Source of the DNA: Mansonella perstans
Taxonomy: Eukaryota; Nematoda; Chromadorea; Rhabditida; Onchocercidae
Direction of reading: 5' to 3'
NCBI GenBank assembly: GCA_037074765.1
Contig: JBAMDO010000171.1
Span: 54,487 to 118,486 of the forward strand
Length of the DNA stretch: 64,000 nucleotides
In this document: positions 48,810-62,700 of the stretch, one piece after another
How positions within the stretch are numbered: position 1 is the stretch's first letter
Layout: every line of letters begins with the position of its first letter
The notes under the pieces: model-generated
The model's input: the letters and a program-made list of their open reading frames with translations, nothing else
Database searches by the model: none
What the model was told of the DNA's origin: nothing
Translations under genes and position numbers: made by a program

Positions 48810-51800
48810 AAAAGAAAATGTATGGAAGACACGAAGAATTATTTCTAGCAAATTGTATGACTAACCATTAAATTTACACCCATTGTTATCATCAGCATAC
48901 ATCCTTTCAATCATTGATACTTTCTAAAAAGTAAGAAAATAAACTGTTAACATACTTAAAAATTCTTACGATATAGATGAAGAACAGGGGAAATCAAAAA
49001 AAAGAAATTTGTTGAAATAATTTGATATTTTCGTATTTTTAATTTAAAACCTGATATGCAAATAAAAATTAGTTTAATTTTTATTCTTCCAATAAAATAA
49101 TATTTTGACTTAGTTTGAATTGCTTGAAATGAAAAATGACAATATTTAAACACTTACTACTTCAATTTACTGTAAAAAAATAGTCGTATCATTTCCTAAT
49201 TTAATTTAAAAAACTTACCATATCGTTTCCAGATATCTTTTCCTTTTCCGATTCTGCTAACATTTCACTGAAACTTTTTCTTCATGAAATTTCATCATCA
49301 ATGAGATTGATTGACTAAATACTTTCTGCTAATGCATTTTCTAAAGCCAGAACTGAAGAAAATGGAAGTTTTCCTACCGAACTAATTGATGCCATTTTGT
49401 TCTGCGGTTCATACTTAGTTCCGCGAATTTTAATTTCAGTGAAAAGCAATAAATTAATGAAATAACCTGGAAAGAATACTGCTTGATCTATTACTACTGC
49501 TCATGATCCATTCATAATCCAAATTGTTTGTTTTTAACGATCGCGATCCTTCTCTGTTTATCGAAATACCGAAATCAAGTGGAATGGCATATTCGATCAG
49601 CCCATCGGAGCGTATCTTTGGCAATATCTTACGTGATATTCTCTCCTTTATTACTTTTTTTTTACTTCAAAAATTTAAATAAATTAAAAGCAAATTCAAT
49701 TATTGTTCAAATAAAATTAAAATTCTGTTCAAGATAATCAATAATTTAGCCAAGAAATGTCAAACGTTTTCAATAAATGATAATAAGACATTTCGATATG
49801 TATTGAAATTAAAAAACTAATTGAAACTGATAATATCAGTCTCTTGAACTTTCAAACAGATAGATTATTAAAAACAAGCATCAGATAAAATCAAAATTTA
49901 AAAAGAATTCTTAAAATATAGCAGTGAAAATATTTTTCAAATAATTTCATTTGACAATTATTTTTAATGAAACTAATGAAACGTTTAATAAATACTTTTC
50001 ACTCCAGTATATGTACAGTTAATAGGGAATGTTGCAAAAAATTTAAAAAGCTTTATCATTTTAAAATTACTAAAAAAATCTTGGAAAAAAATACTGAAAA
50101 ACTTTATTTACTTTAAATAAAATTATTTGTAATAGTTATAATGAAAAGTAAGGTAACCTTAACAGCACTTAAAAGCCCATAGTAACAATATTTCTGTTCT
50201 AAATTTGATACTGATGCTAGCAAACGCTTTATCGAATTACTGGACAAATGCGCGAGGACAGCAAATAGCTCGAATGCAGCCAATCTAATGAGAAAGAAAA
50301 ATTGTAAAGAATTGAAATAAAAACATTTAACTCATGCCTAAACATACCTTATATCAAGTGATTAAATAGTAAGAGTTTCACAAAAGAATTTTTTCCGCAA
50401 AATTTACTTTTAATTAAAAAAGCAATTAATGATTCATCTTACATTTTTAAAATGATAGGACAATTAAATTCGTTTCTTTTTTGAAAATTGTGTAAAAATT
50501 TTATTGTTTTGTGAAATATTTCATAGAACAAATTTAACTATGCAAAGAATTTGGTTTAATTACAAAAATTATTGGTAATTCATACCTAACACGTGTTTTT
50601 TGATCAGCAAGTAATGGTACTACTGCATCGGCAATTGCTTTTAAATTAAACAAGTGTGAATCGAATGTAAGCAATGCAGCAGTCATAATATTTAAAATCT
50701 ATAAAGGTGTGATTAATCAAGTGAAAAGTAATTTACACTAATGAATATAAAGTAATTTTTATTAATGAATTAAAAAATATTGAATCACAAACACCTATGG
50801 AAATTTTTGCACGGGATGTAAAAATTTTCAAAATTATCAAATTTAAAATTTTAATTTATTTGAAAACTTTAGCAGAAAGAAAAAATTCGAAATTAGTAAA
50901 AAGAAAAAAAAGTGAAAAACCTCTTCACGAATCCGTGAACTTCGATGTTCGGAGTAAACGCATAAATATGAGATGACACTTTTAGGTGAACAATTGCGCA
51001 TTGTTATCATGAAAACTGCCATAATCTGCTGTCTTATTGCTGATTTTCGGTTGCCAAAATGCTTCGAAACTAGACCAACTATTTGCTGGAATAAACCTGA
51101 CAGATATGAAATGTGGACTCTGGTCAATTATGGAGATCATTTAAGTGAAAAGGAAGGTTAACTCTTTTATCAGCGATAATTTTGGCTTGTAACGTCAAAT
51201 TAATAATCTATATAAAAGAGTTGCAATCTATATAAAAAAAATATAAAAGAAACTCGCATTGATTTCATTTTTTCGTCAAAAATTCTCTCTAATTATTTAA
51301 TAAATTTATTTAGGAAGAATTACTGATAGGAATCTTAAGAATTGATCAAGCTTATGATTCATCATTACAAGTTTTTCACGTCTTTATCACGGTACACATA
51401 TAAAATTCTACGTATTCAATAGCATTTTAAAAGGATAGTAACGATGATTTGATTAATGTATAATGAAGACCTGTGCATATGGTGCTAGAAGAGGTCCAAC
51501 TTTTTCCAAAGTTAAACGAAGGACATCCAAGCAAAGTACGATGACTTTGTAATTCAAATCATCTAACACGTTGCCTAACGTTAGAAAATAGGAATGCAAA
51601 TGAGCTGAAAATTTACGTATATCTTCCAGTGTTATTTCGTTCATAATTTCATTTACCTGAAATAGATTTGATAGAGTATTTAGGGTTTGAAAAATGATGC
51701 TATCCTCTAATTTCTGGAATTTTTAATCAAATATTCATGAATGAACTATTTTTTTTTAATTCATTGACCTGTTTGAGAGCGGCAATTCTCGATGTTGGAT

Positions 51801-54800
51801 CAGTTTCATTACTGAGCATATTACTGGTTGCCATTGGTATGACACCGAATCGATATCGTAATTCTACATCAGTAGAAGATGAATTTTTTTCTTTGTTCAT
51901 TAAACTTTCTGAAAATAAATATATTTAATGAATTTTACTGAATAAAAAAATGATATAATCGAAGAATGATAGAATTAAGACTTTAAATTTCCGCACAATT
52001 CATTGAAAATTTCAAACTTTATCTTTATTGTTCTGTTCAGTTCAATTCCCATAAAAAATTTTGTTTGAATTTCAAAACGATCAACAACAGTTAACTATTT
52101 TTGGCAAAGTTCAAAAATCCGAATCAATTTAATGACCTTTCATTGTTTCATTTGTTCCAAAAATCATTCCCTCATATCCTTTGCATATTTCATATTGTTT
52201 CATAGTTAGCTCTGATAGAATCTTTTGTAATTTTTCTGTTCCTAAGTATGCTGAAAATAAGAAAAACAAAATAAATGGAAAGATTGAATTAATTAAGTCA
52301 AATAATTTGTTAAGTTGAAAAATTTTAATTTATCAATTAATTAAATTCAGTGCAGTAATAGCCTTATGCGAACTGTTGATGCTCAACAATGAATTATTGA
52401 TTGTTTTGAAACACTAAATTGAAATTTCTATATATTTTGTAGTTATTAAATTTTCTTAAGACTTTATGATGATTTATGAAAAAAGTTAAATTTTTTCATA
52501 GTTTTGTCAACTTTTTTTTTCTTATAATATTTTCCATTAAATTGTTTTATTCGATTTAGGAGAAACCTTTCCAAGCATTTTTACTGAAGCTCTTAAAATC
52601 TACAAAAATTTCTGCATTTGATTGTGAATATAAAATTTAAAAAAAAGTTCTTTTTTTTTGATTTGTTAATAATAAATTTCGTCAAAAATAGTACCGTTAA
52701 AGTGAGCAAGAAGACGAATGATTTTTTCATGCCTTTCCGGTGAAACCGTATGCATCATTTCGGTTAAACTACTAATCAAAATTTTCCAATTTTGATTAAC
52801 ACATTCTGTTATCATAAGATTCGGAATTTCTTTCAATGCTTCATCTTTTATTTGTGCATCTTTTTCATCGTTCAATAGGAAATTTGCAATTACTTTCTAT
52901 AAAAAAAAAGAGTGAAAAAGTTTTTTTGCAAATATTGCTATTTCTGATTCAGTAATCTTTTTTCTTCTCAATACCATCAGATAAATTATAATGATATCTT
53001 GGATAAATGAAATCATAGAGTGGTATGAAATCAAATCTTTTAACTTAGGCCTTAATATTATGAGACCTATGATTTCACAAAGTTTCTCATTTAACACAGT
53101 CTGTCATCCAATTTCAGAATTGTCAATATGATCAGCTTATTGATAATTCGAAATGTAAGAATGTCGGAAATACTACCTGAATACTGAAAACTGAGAACTG
53201 AAAACGTACCTGAACGATATTTAAAGCATCAGATTGCAATTTTAGGTACGCTGTGAGCATTTGATTTGTTATCCGACGTATCGTTATCTTTGGACTACCC
53301 AATTTGGCCACAATAGATGGCAACAAATAAGTTACGCACCGTTCCAAATACTTAAATAATAATCAATTTCAAATTTATTTTAATTTTTTTTATATAAAAT
53401 AAAGATAGATATACATTTGATATTTATCTGTCATCTTAACGAAACAGATTAATATAACATCATCAATGATGTGTTTTGATAGATCAAAAATAACATTTAA
53501 ACAAGTGTGATGTCATTTTTTTCAACAACCAACAAATTGAGTAAAATATATGCATTCATAAGTATTCGTCATGAAAAACACTGATGCGCTACTACCATTT
53601 GATGATATTTATTAAGTAGAAGTGAACTATATCAATGAACAGTGGAGCTAATAATTTTTATGCGGAACGTTAGAGAAATCAGTGATGTACAAATCAAATT
53701 AATAATTGAGAATTAAGAATGAATTTGTGAAGATAAGATCAAACTTTAGGTAGTTTAGTCCAGATTACTGTTAAACTTAATAAAATTACTAATGAATAAA
53801 TTAAAAGCGAATATGTATAGGTATTAATTGAACTTTAAAATTTGTTAATTTTGCTGAAGGAAAAGATTGCATTTGAAATAAAATGCATTTTCAATTTTAA
53901 ATTTATCTTCTTATCATTTTCAGATTTAAATTTATCGTCCTATCATTTTCTCGATCATTTGTGAGCTCCTTGAAATGAAAATGAATAAAAATATGATAAA
54001 TGAAATTTTCCTACATAATAATTTCTCAGAGAAAAAGTCTGTGCATATTTTTCGCATGGAAAATACTAAGAAATATTCGATGACAAAAAATTTATTGGAT
54101 TTTGGCTTAGAAATTTTATTTTGCTCTTAATTTCCTTTTTTTTTTTGAAATTCACTTGAACGATCAAATAAGGAAATTATTTTTTAGCTAAAATATCCAG
54201 TCAAATTATTTATTTGAAAGTTAAAGTTTTGAAGCTTTTTTCTTTTTTTCTTTGTTCATTATTAAAGTCATATTATTTCCCCTCTAATTACAGTTTCGTT
54301 CTACTTTTTCAACCTGTGTACTTGTCAAAATTTTGAAATTACTCGAAAGTAGATATTAATGTTAAGAAAAAGCAATTAAGAAATGTTAAAATAAAGACAG
54401 AGTGATTGAGAGATATTTAAGTAAGAAAAGCATCATTATGTAATTTTAAATTATTGAAAGAATTATTAAGAAACGTTAAAGTAAGAGAAAAGTAATTAAA
54501 GTGTAATAAATGTATACAGATAGAAGTGAAATTTCGCAAAAAGTTGGAATTGAAATTTTATGTATAAATACAATGAAGAATTTTGAAAATTGAAATTTCG
54601 AAAAATCATGTCTAATGACTGGACAGTTTAATGACTGGGCAATCTTTACATGCTATGATTAATGAAATCATTCAAATGCCTATTTACCTATACCTACAAC
54701 TAAGCTTTAAATTTATTATTGAAAAAGTGTAACTTACATTTCCAAACGTAGGTAATGCATCATGTAGGAATTTGATGCACTGATGTTGTACCTCCCAACG

Positions 54801-55371
54801 ATTATCCATTAAAAGTCGTTCAAACTGTTTGAACAATTCACCTTTTTTGACAAATTTTGAAAACCATTCCGGATCATGTTTCATCCATACTGTTAAACGG
54901 CTTAATGTCTGAAAAGTCTTTTTTTTTTCTGTTCAGCTTAATTGTTTTAATTTTTCATTGTAATTCAAAATTTTATTCTTGCAAGGATTTTGGAAACTTT
55001 AGTGAACTTCTTTTTTTTCTTTTTGTTTAACTTAGTTAAAAAGTTTAAACGTAAATGTTACTTTTCAATTTTTATGCTAAACAAAGACAAAAAATTGCTA
55101 TTTTTTGATGCCTCACAAAGTACTTTTCAAAGATTTTTAATTTTGATTTTTAGTTTTTTTTTTTTTTTTTTTTTGTAAACGAATCTGCAAATGGACATTT
55201 TAATATCATTTTTTTTCTATAACTTTCAGAAATTTTTCAAGATTGAATTAGTTGTCTTGCGAATAGATGCTTTACTTGTAAGCGAACATCAAAATCGGTA
55301 CTACGCAAAAATTCGATGATGTCATCATCAGGTGATAATAATGGTGTCATGTGATCGATTGGTGCCAGCAT
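41688..55371 (-). CDS. che-12: CHE-12/crescerin (TOGARAM) TOG-array protein
   Basis: A microtubule-binding protein of the ciliary axoneme; TOG domains of this family bind tubulin and support cilium structure in sensory neurons. I resolve 27 exons on the minus strand, in coding order: 55276-55371, 54738-54908, 53210-53350, 52695-52896, 52137-52249, 51769-51908, 51471-51656, 50921-51085, 50586-50698, 50158-50284, 49323-49413, 49219-49267, 48866-48923, 47810-47847, 47311-47471, 46749-46873, 46390-46499, 45968-46164, 45566-45770, 45007-45146, 44204-44393, 43804-43896, 43458-43621, 43016-43195, 42645-42781, 42201-42287, 41688-41956. All joints have GT-AG ends and matching phase, except exon 11 to 12, which is off by one base. 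The total is about 1,250 residues. The third TOG module has NLRSTVSRAA and KAGDVSNAFIRDD, close to human TOGARAM1. The ATG at 55371 follows a TTTTTTTTAAG acceptor; earlier exons cannot be excluded. Confidence 0.85.
44204..45770 (-). other. che-12 exons 19-21: third TOG module
   Basis: About residues 762-939. Reads LWAIEVIETLAEISPDVL, NLRSTVSRAAISAFGALF, KAGDVSNAFIRDDATVALEK and NNTIRACCASLLIKLMERLG. This is the best-conserved part and decides the assignment to TOGARAM rather than CLASP or XMAP215. Confidence 0.8.
45968..49413 (-). other. che-12 exons 11-18: low-complexity linker
   Basis: About residues 486-761. Ser/Asn/Lys-rich and probably disordered: SEKEKISGNDM, HTTHNDSTEKKSD, LAIPQNSRVTNPNNLS, SMRSVASNSSSITSLSRREK. 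Several very short exons (38-58 bases). The joint between exons 11 and 12 has incompatible phases in this sequence. Confidence 0.65.
50158..51908 (-). other. che-12 exons 6-10: second TOG module
   Basis: About residues 242-485. Helices include SRIAALKQVNEIMNEI, LDDLNYKVIVLCLDVLRLT, VSKHFGNRKSAIRQQI, EHRSSRIREE and VPLLADQKTRVRLAAFEL. The NRKSAIRQ and DQKTRVR loops are typical tubulin-facing TOG loops. Confidence 0.7.
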
Positions 55372-55382
55372 TGCTGATTGAC
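52137..55382 (-). other. che-12 exons 1-5: first TOG module
   Basis: About residues 1-241. HEAT-like helices include DIIEFLRSTDFDVRLQ, LFKQFERLLMDNRWEVQHQC, LPSIVAKLGSPKITIRR and WKILISSLTEMMH. The regular helix-turn spacing with DNRWEVQ and SPKITIRR inter-helix loops is what TOG arrays show. Confidence 0.7.
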
Positions 55383-58300
55383 CTTAAAAAAAAGAAATTA
55401 ACGAAATGTGCTATTGATGAGATAAAAGCTTTTTGGGTCTTATCAAAATTTCAAAGAAAGATATAAAATAAAATGACTGTTATTTACAGTCATATGTATC
55501 AATTCTCTAAAGCAAGTTCTTTAAATATATCCAGAAAACTCTGGAAATTGTTCTAAAAATCTGTTAAGCTTTTTGAAATTTTTATCGATAAGAACTTGAA
55601 AAAGGAAGAAAAAAGTCAAATTAAGGAAAGTTGTTAAACTTTTTAATTAACAGACTGAAATTTTAAATTAAAATTGAAGAAAATATCCCAACCAACCAAA
55701 TGATTGATAAGAAATGGATGTTAGCACAAATATTCCGAATAACTTGGCAAACTTTTACTACAGTAAACCATTGTTTTTCGATTACTTTATTTTGATGTTT
55801 GCTGGGCGCATTTGTTTAATAAAATTAAGCTTTGAGAGGTATTCTGAAATTACAAGTTGCTGTAAAATAATTACGACTGATTGCATTTAAGAACTTTGTT
55901 AGGCACATTTTACTGAATAACTAATCTAAAATTGCTTCATCTAATCTGAAATCATCATTAGCAGACATGCGAATATATCATTCGAACAGCTATAAAATAT
56001 AAACAAATATTTAATTTACAGTAACATTTCGTAACAATTCTGCAACAGTTCAAATATCTTTCTCATTCTTCCCTCTCTATATTTTTTTCGCAAGAAATAT
56101 TTGAAGCCGTAATTGAAATGGGAAAAAGAACAGAAATAGACAGGTAAGTATGAAATTTCCTAAGTGTTAAATAAAATTATCGTTGAAAAAAAGTAACTGC
56201 AATTAATTTTAAAATTATTTGCTTCGCTGGAAAAATCGAAATAAATTTATAATGTAAAATTATTCAACCATAACAAGAATAATTTTGTATTATTAGATTA
56301 ATTCTGTAAAACCACATGATTTATGCAAAACATTGTAAATTTTAAAATTTTAACAACTTAAAAATTTTATATCATTTCGATCATAAAACTTGTTTATATT
56401 TGTTTAATTTTGCGAAGTAATTTGTTTATTTCTCATTTTCTACGTTTCATTAATCTAATCATAATAATTATTACTTCAATATGATCGGTTTAATGCCACA
56501 CAAAGTTCTTACTTGTCTGTCACACTCGCTAACTTAATTAGTCAATTCACTTTACTTTCTATAAAAGAATTAATTATTTTTCTTTTGCAGTCTGAATTTT
56601 TATTTATGACATTGTGGAAAGCTACGGCTGACTTATTTTAATCTCATCTATAACTTTCTTCTATAACTTAATTGTATATTTGAACTTTTACTAAAACTAT
56701 CTTTCATTTGTTAAAATTTCAAGTGTTGTCGTTTGATTTAAACAAACAATAAACTGTGCTGTTCATTTGATTATACCGAAATGCCAACTTATTATAACAA
56801 GTTTACTTCACTTTTGAACTTAATATCTTCAATTTCAAGTCCGAGAGTATAAATTCATCTTCAAAATTTAAATAAAAGTGACCTTTGGCGATACATCTAT
56901 TGGTGTTAAATTGGTATAGGTGACACTTTTTACCTAAAAACGAATAATACATATGATATATTTATAGAATATGGATGAGAAATAAAGAAATAGAGAGATT
57001 ACTTTTATAAACTAAAACAAGAAAGGTGAATGGAGAAAGAAAAGGCATGTGAAATAATGATATAATAAGGTATCTTGATATTTCGTTACCACGGTAACCG
57101 AACGGCTGAATAATCGACAATCTCTGAATATTGCTACTAAATTCAAGTATCCATTAACATTTTTACTGTCTGCTGAATGCTATAACATCTAATTTTGATA
57201 CGGTAATAGAACAAAACAAATAAATCAATCCTGTTATTTTTACTATTTAAAAAAAAAAACTACATTTTTAAAATTAAAAATTTGTACCCTAAATTGATGG
57301 ATTTTTCAAATAATTACATTATTAAATTAAACAGGAAAAGAATGCAATCATCCGTAAATTGTATCAAATTAAGTATTCACGTCCTGACTTTATTCTTAAT
57401 CACGTAGGAATTTAATTGTAAAATAATACATAAGGCTAGTACAACTGTTACAAATTAATCTAAATATGTCAGCCAATAATTGTTTCTGTACTAGTGTATT
57501 TGAGTGATTTGTTTACTCACCTTATTACATTACTTAAAAATACCCAAATTTGAATAAAAATCTTAAATTGGAAAAAAGAAAAAAAGATGTTGATACAAGC
57601 ATCATTTACACTTTCACATAAATTTTTAAGTGTTTAGAACATCCAAAACACAGTAATTTTTAAGAAATTATTAATAACTTTTTAAATGCAAACAGATCTA
57701 TGAAATTATTAAATAAATTTTTTGACTTCAAGAAATTAAACATTCCCAAATTAAAATCAATTTTACAATAACTGTTGTAAATTTGTAAAAATTTCTTTTA
57801 ATAATAATTTTTAAACATTATTAAAAATATCGAAATTATTCACTCATCAAAGCTACATTTAATTGGCACTGCTAATGAAGCATCATTTGCTTAAATTATT
57901 ATTGAATAATTTTTGGAAATTTTCATCAAAATAATTAACGTATGATGCAAATATCGAATCAAAATGATCCATCCGAGAGAATACATTTCAATTAATTTCT
58001 CCAAATTAGTCTGGAAATGATCCGGTGAAAGAGTATTGGAAATTGATATTACATAAATTGCCTTATCACAACAAATGTCACCCATTTAATCAATCAATTT
58101 CACATCAATACCTATCCTTTCTCTCTTTTCACATCAGTCCTGCCTTTTTGCTCACAATATGACCCAAATTTGAATTTATATGATGAGAATAACTGATGAT
58201 TAGTCGTAATATTGGTTGCTGAAGGTTCTCCTTATTTACATGTGATTTTCGCTTTAATCCTTCCAATCAAAATTATTCCTCTTTTTGATTTAAAAATTTA

Positions 58301-59310
58301 ACGATTTGATCAATAATTTTTTAAAAAAAATATTCTTGATCATCGCCCTGTTGTTCAGATATGTGCTATTCTATTAGTGCTTCAATTGAAGGTGTCGCAT
58401 TGGTGCCACGCAGAACGACATCGAAAGTTTCTAAACTTTCATAAGGTTACGATTCTTCTTCGTGCACATTACCTGATGTCACACCTGAATTTCTTCATGC
58501 AGTCACCTGATGTCACTTTTTTAAATTACATTAACCATGGAAATCAAATATTATTAGCTTAAATTCATCTTCTAAAATAAAATTTTTTTTATTTAAAATT
58601 AAATTTAACGAATACTTTTTTCCCAGTTCCGTTTTTCAAATAAATCTTTTTTTTAAATAAAATTTTATAGACATTAATTTTATTGTGTTTTATTTAAAAT
58701 TCCACAGGCAAATTTTTCATTTTTTTTTAGTTTTTTTACGATTCATTGCGAAAAGTTTAATTTTTTTCTTTTTTTTCCCATTCCTTACTGAAAGCATTAA
58801 ATTGATGAAATATTTAATTAATTATTTATCTATGATTTCAAGTTAACATTTTAAGAATTATTTTATTTTACATATATAAATGATGCCCATCATACAAATA
58901 AAAATTGTACTACTCCAAAGTAGCTAAATTCTGAGTTAATAACAAATTATTCAAAGGTAAACACTTCATTACGTCTAAGCTATTATCTCATCATGCCATT
59001 TTAGAGAAATAATTATTTTTCTTTATTGCAGTATCAGATAAATTTCCTGAAATGATTGATGGGAAAGAGTGGAATTGAAGAGAATGACTTAATGATGTTT
59101 AAATTTCATAACGTACAAATAAACATCAATGATTTAAATAATCATTGTAAATCAATCATTCGACCATTTCACCTTACAAATATTTCAATTAGCTATATTG
59201 CTAACAGATTTCATTTATTCACCACTGGCTGATATTTGATTTGAATAAAGAAATGAAAGATTGCAAGCATTCAAAATTTTTGAAATAATTTTAAAGTTTA
59301 AAACATGCAT
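55383..59310. other. Upstream of che-12, no secure gene
   Basis: Very AT-rich. A minus-strand 64-codon frame (57891-58085, SPDHFQTNLEKLIEMYSLGW) looks protein-like, and a 51-base minus piece at 56883-56933 has splice ends that could lead into che-12 exon 1, but I could not build a consistent transcript from them. Confidence 0.35.
56091..56641 (+). other. Possible plus-strand exon pair, weak
   Basis: A TTTTTTTCGCAAG acceptor and a strong CAG|GTAAGT donor bound EIFEAVIEMGKRTEID at 56091-56143. A TTTTGCAG acceptor at 56590 precedes SEFLFMTLWKATADLF and a stop. Their phases do not join directly, so either one is spurious or an exon is missing. No family recognised. Confidence 0.2.
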
Positions 59311-59410
59311 CATTGATTTTTATTGATTGTTATATATACTATTTATTTGTCAAACAGACAGACAAGCGTATGCATACAACAATGACACATCGCATATCTA
59401 ATTTGCCATC

Positions 59411-59720
59411 TACATTTTATATCGTTAGCCGTGGTGGAATCCCTGAATTGCTCCACCCATACGACCACTACACTCTTAGTGATGAACTGCTCCTCCGATA
59501 CTGCCATTATCTTTCTCTTGGTGGAATTCCTGAATTGTTCCTTCGATGTGACCATCATTCCTCTTGGTAGAAACCCTGAATTGCTCTCTAAAACGACCAC
59601 TACACTCTTGATGAAAATTGCGCATCCAATATGACTATCATCTGTCTTCATGGAATTCCTGAATTGCTCCTTCGATACGACGAACAGCCCGTCTGCTGAA
59701 TCCCTGAATTACTTCTCATT
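59411..59720. repeat. Degenerate minisatellite, about 43-bp period
   Basis: Seven imperfect units sharing CCTGAATTGCTCCTTCGATACGAC-like cores, lengths about 39-47 bases. Open frames run through it on both strands, but unit lengths are not multiples of three. Confidence 0.65.
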
Positions 59721-62700
59721 TACAACAACAACTTTCATCCAAAATATTTCATTCTCAAAAGTTTGTTGGTTTCCAAATTATTCGTTTTACATTTTATTAC
59801 TTCTTGTAATTATTGAAAATTAAATTATTGAAAATTTTAATTATTGAAAATTAAGTGAATTACAATTACCTACTTGTCAAATTCAATTCATCGCTACTAA
59901 TTATTTAATTGCTTTGGAGTACTGCTGCAAATAACTGATAATTGAAAATTAGACTAAATGGAATAAGTTCCCTTATTCGAATTATGATTATCTTCATATT
60001 TTTATTATTGCAGCAAAATTAATCACTTTCAAGAATGCTTTTGTTTTAAATCAAAAACTGATTTTGTCAATTTTGAAAAAGTTTTGAAATTATTTTAAAT
60101 TAAAATTTGATGCAGTTTTTCCTGTACTGAAACTTTTGCTATCTGATAAGAACTTTTTTCATCGCACTTTTTTCCCATTTCCCAAAAGCAAACAAATTTT
60201 CAATTAAAGGATTACATTCTTTTTTTTTTTATTTTCTATTTTTAGCAGCAAAATTCTATTTTAATGTGCTTGCGAAAAATGAAGCTATTTTTATGCCAAA
60301 TGGCTCGCAATTCTGCTAGGGTTCATTGTATCTTCATCCTAAATTCAGGATAACATTGGTTTTATCCTTAATTTTTTTTTTTTTTAACTTCAAAATTGTC
60401 GTTGTAACACAATCACATTAAATCACACTTTTTTTTTATAAAATTTAAATTTCAAAAAAAATATGAATAATTCTTTCCGGACATTTTCTCCATTTTTAAA
60501 AATTATTTTTTCTTTTGCAAAACATCAATTTCATTTTGGTTTAAAATTTTAAATTCAGCAAAAAAAAGACAATATGCAGAATTTTTTTTTTGGAATTTTT
60601 CAGTTAATGAATTTATGAGGTTAAACTTTGTACCCAATCAATTATTGTTGTTCGTCATAACTGAAAGTGCAAATTTAGTGAGTTATCCTTAATTATGATG
60701 AATAATATTAAATATTCTCGTGCTGCTTTTCTTACCTGACGAGGTATCAGATGCTAAAGTCGCACTTCAAAAGGTTAACTTTACTTTTTGTTATTTATAC
60801 TCCCGACTAATTGCCATATTTTCTTGAACTTTTTAATTTGCTTAATAGATTTATTAATATTTCATTTCGCAAACTTTCTTGAACGATAACGAAAGGAGAA
60901 AATGTTTCAATTATGAGTAATTATTTTTCCCTTTAATACGTCTGACTGTTTTTCCGTATAATCATATGATTGTTTCGCGTACAATACGTGTATCGCTTTC
61001 ATTCTGAATCTTTGAATTTTGTTTCATGGAAAAATTCACTTTTTTTTTGCTAGTAATTTGCTAGTAATTTTGCTAGTAATAAAGTTATAGGGAAGCACTA
61101 ACAACGTCTCATAACATTGAGAATTTTCTTCTTAAAAGTTACAATCTTAGAGTATTGTTAATGATGAAGTTAATTAATACTTAAGTATTGTTACTGAAAT
61201 TAATTTTGAAATATTAATCTGTGTCAAATTGATGACAAATAAATTATGATGGAAAAATAAGTAAACATATTAGCATTAATAGATAATAAACTCATGAATG
61301 AAAAAATAAAAATTTCATTTTGCCAAAAGTAGATTAAAAATTAAAAATTTTTTTTTGAAAATTAACCAAATTTGGTTCTTTTTTGAATCGAAAGAATTCA
61401 ACAATTCATTAATTTACTAATTGTTGCTTGCTTACTCGTTTCCTCGCATTCATAATTCACTGGATAGAAATGAATTTTTTCTTTTTTCTTAATCCGCATG
61501 TTTTGCTTCCATGAATAAATGATCAGATTTAAAGAGGCTGTACAGAAATTCAATAAATGAATGATAAATTTATGATTTGAAAATTAGAATGGAACGAGGA
61601 AAAGAATAAATCTTTAAGTTCTAGCAGTAATTTTTCTCTGTTTTCTTCTTGAAAGCTTAAACTGTAAAATGTTATAATCAATTGATAATTAATTATGCAA
61701 AAAATGATTTAGAAACTTATTTCTTTCAATTGATTTTATTTAAATTTTTATGCACGAAAAATTTCAATCAAACTTAATTATTACTGTTTTGAACACGCAC
61801 ATCTTAATCTTGCTCGAGTGATATAAATGATGAATTTTGCTTGAAATACTTTAAATTTTAAATTAAAAAGAAAATGGAAGAAAAAATTTTCAAAAGCAAA
61901 AATTATTCTCATTCCTTCTTGGCTTTATGCTATGCATAATATGCTATGTATAAAGCCAAGAAGGCATAGGGCTAATTTACTTTTTTTTTGATTTTTATTG
62001 AGTGCGAGGAAATTTCGTTCACTTCAATTATAATACTTATCAAGAAGAAATTTTTTTCAAGTATTATCGCAATAGCAAGGAATATTTTTTTTCCCATATT
62101 TATAGATATTTTTCAAAATTCTATGCTTTTGCAACAAATGACATTGGAATGATAGGCACTTAAAAATTCTTATTCAACTGAGAAATTTTTTTTTTTGCAG
62201 TTAGTTGAAGCGAATTTTTATCCATGCAGGAAAAAAAAGAAAAGAAAGAAAAAAAAGATTTTAAAATTTGAATTTTTTTTGCAATTGAAAGAAGGAGTGG
62301 GAAGAAGAAAAGTAGTGGCAAATTGTAAAAGTGTTTTTTAGGAATTAAAAAAAAAATGTTTCGAAAAATGTAAACTTAGTTTTATTGGCATAGAAAACAT
62401 TTAATTAGTAGGAAACAGTCGCAGCTAGCTAGTTGAACTAAGCTTTTCTTTTTTTCATATTTCGTTGAACTATTTCCTTTGAGAAAAAAATATTCGGAAA
62501 ATTTTTTCCTTTTCTTTTTTTTTAGGATCAAAATTCGGATTAAAACATTGCCGCATTGAAGTGCATGTGTAGTATTCAGTGGATTGATGATGGTGCGCTG
62601 AATATAGTAAGGCTAAAATGTTTAAACACATCTTGTCATTCTCTTCTTTTTTGATTGTTCAAAAATTATTTGAACAAATCAAATAATTTGTCAAAAATCT

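Noticed and set aside
41688..55371. CLASP or XMAP215 family for the TOG gene
   Set aside because: The third module (NLRSTVSRAA, KAGDVSNAFIRDD) and the two-linker-two layout match TOGARAM/CHE-12 better.
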